Shown here piece after piece: positions 44,386 through 49,536 of a DNA stretch of 49,536 nucleotides (position 1 is its first letter; the number at the start of each line of letters is the position of its first letter). Position numbers and translations under genes: made by a program. Source of the stretch: Bacteroidales bacterium (GTDB lineage Bacteria > Bacteroidota > Bacteroidia > Bacteroidales > P3). The stretch covers positions 1 through 49,536 of the forward strand of contig JAFZPH010000009.1 of the NCBI GenBank assembly GCA_017550405.1. The letters are read 5' to 3'. The notes under the pieces are model-generated. The model worked only from the letters and a program-made list of their open reading frames with translations, made no database searches and was not told the DNA's origin.

Positions 44386-44654
44386 TTGAGAATTGAGAAT
44401 TGAGATTCCCCTACAGGTCTCAATTCTCTTTTTTTCTCCACGCATCGAACGAGAATTGAGAATTGGGAATTATTTGTGTCCGATATACGTGCTGAAAGCA
44501 CGTAATCTTATTAACCCCACACGAAACGAAGTGCCGTGTGGGGTGGGGTCTGATACTATTATTCTGCGTGCCGAAGGCACGCTACTTTGTTGATTGACAT
44601 AATATAGCGTATTGAGAATTGAGAATTGAGATTCCCCTACAGGTCTCAATTCTC
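44386..44654. repeat. Composite repeat: two 43-bp direct repeats around three hairpins
   Basis: A perfect 43-bp direct repeat lies at 44386-44428 and 44612-44654; each holds TTGAGAA heptamers, GAGAATTGAGA, a TTCCCCTACAGG loop and the complementary TCTCAATTCTC. Between them are the hairpins ACGTGCT-gaa-AGCACGT (44487-44503), ACCCCACAC/GTGTGGGGT (44514-44544) and GCGTGCC-gaa-GGCACGC (44566-44582). It sits between converging genes and has no ORF. Confidence 0.8.
44395..44435 (+). terminator. Terminator formed by the first 43-bp repeat
   Basis: GAGAATTGAGA (44395-44405) pairs with TCTCAATTCTC (44418-44428), followed by seven Ts. It ends the upstream T9SS gene. Confidence 0.75.
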
Positions 44655-44675
44655 AATTCTCAATTCTCAATTAAT

Positions 44676-45818
44676 CTATTGCTCGGGGTCCTCGTCGGGC
44701 AGGAGCGACATATACAGGTCGTAGAGTCCGCTGACGGCTTTGTGTGGTGTAAACTTCTGGCACTGCACCTTCCCCTTCTCCACCAGTTGCGAACGCAGCA
44801 CCGGGTCGTCGATTATCGACTTGAGGCGTGCAGCTATCTCGTCGGGGTTCTTCGGGTCGGCATACAGGGCGGCATCGCCTCCGGCCTCGGGCATAGAGGA
44901 GACATTGGATGTCACCACAGGAGTGCCACAGCACATCGACTCGAGGATGGGAATGCCGAAACCCTCAAAAAGGGACATATACACCGAGGCCACAGCACCG
45001 GCATAAAGCGCCGGGAAGTCCTCGAAATCGGCGTCGTGCAGGATGTGTACCCGCTCGGTGAGGCCATTGGAGCGTATGGCTCCGGAGAGCACGGCATGGT
45101 AGCCACCATGGTTTTTCCCCACAATGACCAGATGCACATCGGCAGGCAGTTGGGCCAAAGCCTTCACCACGGCCAGCTGGTTCTTGCGCTCCTCGATAGT
45201 GCCGACGCATATTACATACTTCTCGGGCAGATGGTAGGTGCTGCGCACATAGCAGATATCGCTCTCGGCAACGGGTTCCCAAAACATGGGGTCGCACGAC
45301 TGGTAAATGACTCTGATTTTCGACTCGGGCACATGCAGATACTCCATCAAGTCCCTCTTGGTCTGCTCGCTGATGGCCACCACCACATCGGCTATACGGC
45401 ACGAATGGCGTTGTTTGATGCGATGCACCACGCGGTCGAGAGGTTTGTAGAACTGAGGGTAGCGCCACACAATCAAATCGTGCATGGTGACCACACGCTT
45501 GATGGAACGGGGTATGCCGTGGGGCAGCTCGTGGCTGAGACCGTGGAACAGCTTCACCTTGTCCTCGCTCAGATGCACCGTCACTCCGAAACGCCGCCAA
45601 ATGTCGGGGAAAAAGCGGTCGATACTGGAAGGAGTGCGGGTGGAGATGTTGGCGTAGCCTGAGAAATACTTGGCATATTCGCCTGATATCCGGGGTGAGT
45701 AGAGGAACGCCCGGAGGTTCTGATGTTCGGATGCCAAACCACAGAGCAACATCCGGCTATAGTTGCCCAATCCCGTATTGTTCTGAAAAGCACGCTTTGC
45801 GTCGAATCCGATTACCAT
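44676..45818 (-). CDS. GT4-family glycosyltransferase
   Basis: The protein has 380 residues of GT-B fold. The N-terminal domain begins VIGFDAKRAFQNNTGLGNYSRML, the usual GT4 acceptor start, followed by VVTMHDLIVWRYP. The C-terminal donor domain has YVICVGTIEERKNQLAVV, the sugar-nucleotide loop VGKNHGG, and the E-x7-E motif in SLFEGFGIPILESMCCGTPVVTSNVSSMPE. It is cytosolic or membrane-associated and probably adds a sugar to LPS, O-antigen or capsule. It is divergent from the GT2 gene, with promoters only 13 bp apart. Confidence 0.92.
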   Translation of the reverse strand: MVIGFDAKRAFQNNTGLGNYSRMLLCGLASEHQNLRAFLYSPRISGEYAKYFSGYANISTRTPSSIDRFFPDIWRRFGVTVHLSEDKVKLFHGLSHELPHGIPRSIKRVVTMHDLIVWRYPQFYKPLDRVVHRIKQRHSCRIADVVVAISEQTKRDLMEYLHVPESKIRVIYQSCDPMFWEPVAESDICYVRSTYHLPEKYVICVGTIEERKNQLAVVKALAQLPADVHLVIVGKNHGGYHAVLSGAIRSNGLTERVHILHDADFEDFPALYAGAVASVYMSLFEGFGIPILESMCCGTPVVTSNVSSMPEAGGDAALYADPKNPDEIAARLKSIIDDPVLRSQLVEKGKVQCQKFTPHKAVSGLYDLYMSLLPDEDPEQ

Positions 45819-45841
45819 AGGTCAATCTAATTTTGAATTTG

Positions 45842-45849
45842 CAAAAATA
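45842..45849 (-). promoter_or_regulatory. -7 element TATTTTTG for the minus-strand glycosyltransferase
   Basis: The minus strand reads TATTTTTG 23 bp upstream of the start at 45818. Confidence 0.65.
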
Positions 45850-45862
45850 CGAAAAAAATATG

Positions 45863-45870
45863 TATCTTTG
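45863..45870 (+). promoter_or_regulatory. -7 element TATCTTTG for the GT2 gene
   Basis: This consensus TATCTTTG lies 19 bp before ATG 45890; the transcript leader would be about 13 bases. Confidence 0.7.
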
Positions 45871-45889
45871 CATTTTCAATCGAAAAAAA

Positions 45890-46672
45890 ATGAATCGTAT
45901 TTCAGCAATAATCATCACACATAACGAGGAACGCAACATAGGGCGGTGTATCGAGTCGCTAAAAGGCGTTGCAGACGAGATTATTGTGGTGGACTCGGGG
46001 TCGACGGACGCCACCGAGGCCATCTGCCTCGGTCTGGGCGCCAAGTTCGTCCCGCACCCCTGGGCAGGCTACTCCGGCCAGAAAAACTATGCCAACGGCC
46101 TTGCCTCCACCCCTTGGACACTCAGCATCGACGCCGACGAGGCCCTCTCCTCCACCCTGCAGCAAACCCTGCGCACACTGAAACAGGAAGGACTACGCGA
46201 CGACACGGCCTACAGCATGAACCGTTTGACCAATTTCTGCGGAAGTTGGATACACCACTGCGGATGGTACCCCGACACAAAGGTGCGCCTGTGGCCCAGC
46301 GGCAAAGCCCGGTGGGAAGGCGACATACACGAAGAGCTCCGGCTGGAAGGGGTGCCGTGCCGCGACCACCTGAAAGGCGACCTGCTGCACTATTCCTATT
46401 ACGAAATCGACGACCTGGCCCGACGCCAGCCCCGCTACTACCAACTGGCCGCCCAGTCGGCTTTCGACGCCGGCCGCCGGGCGGGCATGGCGGCCATCGT
46501 GCTGAAACCCTGCTGGACCTTTGTGCGCGACTACCTGTTGCGCGGCGGCTTCCGCGACGGCCGGGCAGGCTACATCCTCTGCCGCATGAACGCACACTAC
46601 ACCTTCATGAAGTACACCACCCTGCTCCAAAAATGCTCCGCCGCAAAACAGGGCAAACACCACAAAAACTGA
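45890..46672 (+). CDS. GT2-family glycosyltransferase (WaaE/KdtX type)
   Basis: The protein has 260 residues from ATG 45890, chosen because the frame upstream runs through the promoter. It is a GT-A fold protein: ISAIIITHNEERNIGRCIESL, then DEIIVVDSGSTDATE, GYSGQKNYANGLAS and the metal-binding SIDADE (DxD) near residue 85. The pattern matches WaaE/KdtX LPS-core glucosyltransferases. The C-terminal part has the WEGDIHEEL motif and a positively charged hydrophobic segment (PCWTFVRDYLLRGGFRDG) likely to sit at the inner membrane. LPS-core assembly is inferred. Confidence 0.88.
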   Translation: MNRISAIIITHNEERNIGRCIESLKGVADEIIVVDSGSTDATEAICLGLGAKFVPHPWAGYSGQKNYANGLASTPWTLSIDADEALSSTLQQTLRTLKQEGLRDDTAYSMNRLTNFCGSWIHHCGWYPDTKVRLWPSGKARWEGDIHEELRLEGVPCRDHLKGDLLHYSYYEIDDLARRQPRYYQLAAQSAFDAGRRAGMAAIVLKPCWTFVRDYLLRGGFRDGRAGYILCRMNAHYTFMKYTTLLQKCSAAKQGKHHKN

Positions 46673-46812
46673 CCAAGCAGGTAGAGGCGTCGTTCAATGC
46701 AGCATCCTTCCTGCATCGTTATCCGCTCCTTACAGCATAATAATAACGAAAAACATTCGAGTAACAATACTTTATAAATCCCATTTTGATATAAGTTACA
46801 TACCAGCGACCC

Positions 46813-47535
46813 ATGCCCGAGATAAACAACACCAACAGCAATCTGTTCAAAAACTACAGTCTCGAACAGAAACAACAACTCTACCAAGCCGCCGCCGAAT
46901 TGTTCAGCGAAAACAAACGCGACCTCTTCGACCGCTTGGTGCTGAACCGCACCCGCCACATCAGCGTGGTGCTGGAAGACATATTCCAAGCCCACAACGC
47001 CAGCGCAGTGCTGCGCAGCTGCGACTGCTTCGGCGTGCAGGACGTGCATGTGATAGAGGACCGCAACCACTATGCGCCCAACTCGGACGTATCGATGGGG
47101 TCGGACAAATGGGTGGACTACTACAAGCACCCCGACATCCTGCAGACCTACGACGAGCTGCGCTCGAAGGGCTACCGCATCATCGCCACCCTGCCTCACG
47201 AAAACGACACCCTGATCACCCAGCTTGACATCTCGCAGCCTGTGGCCCTGGTGTTCGGCACCGAGCTGACGGGACTGACCCCCGAGGCCATCGCCCATGC
47301 CGACGGATATGTGAAGGTACCGATGTACGGGTTCACCGAGAGTTTCAACATCAGCGTCTGCGCCGCCCTGTCGCTCTTCTGCCTCACCGAGAAGATGCGT
47401 TCGGACCCCACGATAGCCTGGCAGCTGACTGCCGACGAACAAATCACGCTGAAACTCTACTGGGCCATGCAGGTAATCCGCGACGGCCGCCACGTGATGG
47501 ACCACCTGATGCAAACCCTTTTCGGCAACATGTAG
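46813..47535 (+). CDS. trmH: TrmH-family tRNA/rRNA 2'-O-methyltransferase
   Basis: The protein has 240 residues of SPOUT fold. The sequence has the N-terminal RNA-binding helices (residues 1-45), motif 1 RTRHISVVLEDIFQAHNASAVLRSCDCFGV, motif 2 VALVFGTELTGLTPEAIAHAD and motif 3 VPMYGFTESFNISVCAALSLF, which forms the SAM knot. Homologues methylate the ribose of G18 in tRNA or rRNA positions. It lies between glycosyltransferase genes, with 12 bp to the next start, so probably cotranscribed. The assignment to tRNA G18 is by similarity only. Confidence 0.9.
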   Translation: MPEINNTNSNLFKNYSLEQKQQLYQAAAELFSENKRDLFDRLVLNRTRHISVVLEDIFQAHNASAVLRSCDCFGVQDVHVIEDRNHYAPNSDVSMGSDKWVDYYKHPDILQTYDELRSKGYRIIATLPHENDTLITQLDISQPVALVFGTELTGLTPEAIAHADGYVKVPMYGFTESFNISVCAALSLFCLTEKMRSDPTIAWQLTADEQITLKLYWAMQVIRDGRHVMDHLMQTLFGNM

Positions 47536-47547
47536 CCACCCCCGCCC

Positions 47548-48633
47548 ATGAATATATTGATAGACCTGAGTATCCTGCGGCACCCATACTGCGGCCTCGG
47601 CCAGATAGCCCTGAACTACGGGCGCTGGTATGCCCGCCACGCCCAAGGGCTGGAGCCGGGCACCGCTGTCACCCTGCTGGTGCCGCGCAGCCACATCGGC
47701 GCCTTCGGCAAGGACGTCCGCTATATCGAAGCCAAGGACATCTATCGGCTGCTGCCCTGGCTCCTCCCCCGGTTCGACCTCTGGCACTCCATCCACCAGC
47801 TCTCCCCCTTCCGCCCCGGCAGGGGTACGCCACGCATCGTCACCATCCACGACCTCAACTTCCTCTACGAAAAGCACGGGGCCAAGCAGCAGCGATACCT
47901 CCGCCGCCTGCAACGCGAATGCGACAGTGCCAAGGCCGTCTGCTTCATCTCGCAGTTCGCCCGGACCACGGCCGAAGAGCACCTGCTCCTGGGCTCCACC
48001 CCCCGCTACACAGTGTACAACGGGGTAGAATCACTCGTCGGCGGACCCCAGCAGCCCCCCGCCGGCATCGACACCGACAAGCCCTTCCTCCTTAGCATCG
48101 GCGTGGTGAAACCCAAGAAAAACATCCACACCCTCTTCCCCACGATGGACCTGCTGACGGAATACAACCTTGTTGTGGCGGGCGACGACCGCGACGCCTA
48201 TGCACGGCAGCTCCGCACGCAACTGCCCGCCCACCCCAACATACTGATGACCGGCACCGTCGGCGAGGCCGAACGGCGGTGGCTCTATGCCCACTGCACC
48301 GCCCTGCTGATGCCCTCGCTGAGCGAAGGCTTCGGCCTGCCCGTTGTCGAGGCCATGCAATGGGGCAAACCGGTCTTCGCCTCGCGGTGCACCAGCCTGC
48401 CCGAGATAGGAGGCCCGCACGCCTTCTACTTCGACGACTTCAACGCCCGACACATGGCAGCAGCCATCCGCGACGGACTGTCGCGCTACACCTCCACCAT
48501 GGCGGCCCAAGCCATCGACTATGCCGCCACCTTCGACTATGAACGCCACATGCAGCAATACTGGCGGATATATACCGCCGTCGCCGAAAGCAGGCTGGCC
48601 CCCGTCACTCACCACAATGAAGAAAAAAAATAA
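47548..48633 (+). CDS. GT4-family glycosyltransferase
   Basis: The protein has 361 residues of GT-B fold. The N-terminus MNILIDLSILRHPYCGLGQIALNYG is the acceptor domain; TIHDLNFLYEKH follows near residue 110. The donor domain has LLSIGVVKPKKNIHTLF, VVAGDDRDAY and the E-x7-E loop SLSEGFGLPVVEAMQWGKPVFAS with SLPEIGG. It is the last gene of the GT2-TrmH-GT4 unit. It probably acts on surface polysaccharide; the acceptor sugar is unknown. Confidence 0.9.
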   Translation: MNILIDLSILRHPYCGLGQIALNYGRWYARHAQGLEPGTAVTLLVPRSHIGAFGKDVRYIEAKDIYRLLPWLLPRFDLWHSIHQLSPFRPGRGTPRIVTIHDLNFLYEKHGAKQQRYLRRLQRECDSAKAVCFISQFARTTAEEHLLLGSTPRYTVYNGVESLVGGPQQPPAGIDTDKPFLLSIGVVKPKKNIHTLFPTMDLLTEYNLVVAGDDRDAYARQLRTQLPAHPNILMTGTVGEAERRWLYAHCTALLMPSLSEGFGLPVVEAMQWGKPVFASRCTSLPEIGGPHAFYFDDFNARHMAAAIRDGLSRYTSTMAAQAIDYAATFDYERHMQQYWRIYTAVAESRLAPVTHHNEEKK

Positions 48634-48663
48634 AAAAAGTTCAGGACAATCAAAAAAAAATAG

Positions 48664-48671
48664 TATCTTTG
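48664..48671 (+). promoter_or_regulatory. -7 element TATCTTTG for the PepSY-like gene
   Basis: TATCTTTG followed by TAGTTTG lies 42 bp before ATG 48714. Confidence 0.7.
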
Positions 48672-48713
48672 TAGTTTGAACACGAAAACAAACAACAAAA
48701 TAAATAACACAAT

Positions 48714-49196
48714 ATGAAAAGGATACTCATACTTGCAACACTCTTGGCAATGAGTCAGACGCTGGTATTTGCCCAGAAAGAACATTCAATCAAAGAGGCC
48801 GATGTGCCCATCCGCTTTGTTAAAGACTTCCAGAGCCAGAACAAGAACGTCCAGAACGTCACCTGGACCATGTCCCCCGACAGTGTTTACTACATGGCCA
48901 CCTTTGTCAACTCCGACGGCGACCTGCAGGCACAACGTTTCTCCAACCACGGTACCGAGACCCGCTACTTTATCGAGCCCCAGTACTATCCCCACGCCAT
49001 TAAAGACACCGTTTCAAACCGTTTCCCCAAACACAAAATCACCTGTGTCTACATCCGCAACCTCAAAGGCAAGATGACCTACCAGGCCCGCATAGCGCAG
49101 TACAAGGGCTTCCTCTTCTGGAAGAAGGAGACTAACGTGAAGACCATCTCGTTCGAGACCGACTGCAAACTGATTGAAGTCATCGACGAGCAATAG
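48714..49196 (+). CDS. PepSY-like (DUF2874-type) periplasmic protein
   Basis: The protein has 160 residues with signal peptide MKRILILATLLAMSQTLVFAQ. The mature part has two PepSY-like repeats: VPIRFVKDFQSQNKNVQNVTWTMSPDSVYYMATFVNSDGDLQ and a second, VSNRFPKHKITCVYIRNLKGKMTYQARI. This is the pattern of the small Bacteroidetes beta-lactamase-inhibitor-like/PepSY proteins (F...FP...V.W....Y...F...G). A terminator follows. The function is unknown; a ligand- or protease-binding role is only suggested by the fold. Confidence 0.7.
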   Translation: MKRILILATLLAMSQTLVFAQKEHSIKEADVPIRFVKDFQSQNKNVQNVTWTMSPDSVYYMATFVNSDGDLQAQRFSNHGTETRYFIEPQYYPHAIKDTVSNRFPKHKITCVYIRNLKGKMTYQARIAQYKGFLFWKKETNVKTISFETDCKLIEVIDEQ

Positions 49197-49222
49197 GTCC
49201 CACTCACTTCTACGATAAACGG

Positions 49223-49250
49223 CACACCCTGCATAGGGTGTGTTTTTTTT
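49223..49250 (+). terminator. Rho-independent terminator
   Basis: CACACCCT (49223-49230) pairs with AGGGTGTG (49235-49242), followed by eight Ts. Confidence 0.9.
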
Positions 49251-49252
49251 AA

Positions 49253-49266
49253 CCCAAATCGGTCAT
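49253..49266 (+). repeat. Further copy of the CCCAAATCGGTCAT intergenic motif
   Basis: Fourteen bases are identical to the outer part of the right end of the 14.28-14.60 kb element (reverse complement). No partner copy lies within the window's end. Confidence 0.7.
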
Positions 49267-49435
49267 TTGGCTTTGGTTGTCAGGAAGCCGGAATCCCCTT
49301 CTTGTGGTGTGATTTCAGCCAAGGGTCAACGCCCGTCTTTTTCCCCAAAGAGGTTTCGTTTTGGGTGAAAAATGTTAATTAACAACAAATAATTTTGGGC
49401 TCTTCCGATAAATGCGTAGGTGAGACACAATAAAA

Positions 49436-49492
49436 GAAGCTGGCATTTCGTATTGTAAATGCTAAAAAAAGTACGGAATGGAAACCAGCTTC
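49436..49492 (+). promoter_or_regulatory. Foldback hairpin over the transposase start codon
   Basis: GAAGCTGG and CATTTCGTA (49436-49452) pair with TACGGAATG (49472-49480, one wobble, containing the ATG) and CCAGCTTC (49485-49492), with a 4-base bulge. In transcripts entering from outside, the start codon would be buried in a stem. Confidence 0.6.
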
Positions 49493-49536
49493 ATGTATCA
49501 TTGCCTCGGAATCCGGGAACAAGAATGCACACGGAC
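49478..49536 (+). CDS. ISL3-family transposase, N-terminal fragment (runs off window)
   Basis: Only the first 19 codons plus two bases are inside: METSFMYHCLGIREQECTR. This fits the N-terminus of Bacteroidetes ISL3 transposases, which open with a YH-x-LG-x-REQEC-type sequence before the zinc-finger and DDE domains. The upstream terminal repeat and the hairpin over the start support this. Confidence 0.6.
   Translation, partial: METSFMYHCLGIREQECTR

Larger units (their letters stand above)
49397..49536 (+). mobile_element. Left end of an ISL3-like insertion sequence
   Basis: The sequence from 49397 (GGGCTCTTCCGATAAATG) resembles the GGCTCTTCC-type terminal inverted repeat of ISL3-family elements. 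It is followed after ~60 bp by a transposase start. The other end and any target duplication lie outside the window. Confidence 0.6.

Overview
The window looks like chromosomal DNA from a Bacteroidales bacterium. The promoters have the Bacteroidetes -7 element TAnnTTTG (for example TATCTTTG before prs, kce and a GT2 gene) rather than sigma-70 boxes. Several secreted proteins end in type IX secretion (T9SS) C-terminal sorting domains. Fimbrillin-like/FISUMP-like lipoproteins, a DUF4831 protein and YDG-repeat proteins are also typical of this order. Genus cannot be fixed from the sequence; a T9SS-exported peptidylarginine-deiminase-like enzyme recalls Porphyromonas relatives.

Layout. 1-5.1 kb: the 3' part of a giant adhesin made of at least fourteen 99-residue repeats of invariant length, ending in a gliding-type T9SS domain. 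5.2-5.76 kb: the RNase P RNA gene with a structured upstream leader. 5.77-9.5 kb: a compact plus-strand gene string (DUF4810 lipoprotein, GNA1162-type lipoprotein, ComB-like phosphatase, PAP2 phosphatase, TrmO). 9.5-13.0 kb: a minus-strand string (Na+/solute symporter, DUF4831 lipoprotein, short RNase Z). 13.1-18.5 kb: secreted proteins and lipoproteins, with a gene-free kilobase holding a 322-bp inverted-repeat element, and an N-terminally truncated T9SS cargo gene abutting tRNA-Leu(CAA). 18.7-22.2 kb: housekeeping genes (prs, L25, era) and a frameshifted VanX-type dipeptidase gene. 22.2-28.5 kb: a PIF1-like helicase with HRDC, an NAD synthetase whose glutaminase half has lost catalytic residues, an outer-membrane-type protein, an SDR enzyme and a DUF2461 protein. 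28.5-34.6 kb: MFS transporter, transglutaminase-like lipoprotein, SLC6-type symporter, RuvC, and a BKACE/Kce enzyme. 34.8-44.4 kb: a surface/secretome block (PPAD-like enzyme, YDG-repeat T9SS protein, OmpA protein with a long coiled coil, two more exported proteins). 44.4-44.7 kb: a composite of 43-bp direct repeats around three hairpins. 44.7-48.6 kb: three glycosyltransferases and a TrmH-type methyltransferase, probably for surface polysaccharide. The window ends inside an ISL3-like insertion sequence.

Most genes are ordinary housekeeping or envelope genes. The points most worth a second look are the homogenised adhesin repeat, the PPAD-like enzyme, the NadE with a degenerate glutaminase site, the two intergenic repeat elements, the leader upstream of rnpB, and a foldback hairpin over the start of the IS transposase. 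No CRISPR array, prophage or recognised defence cassette was seen.
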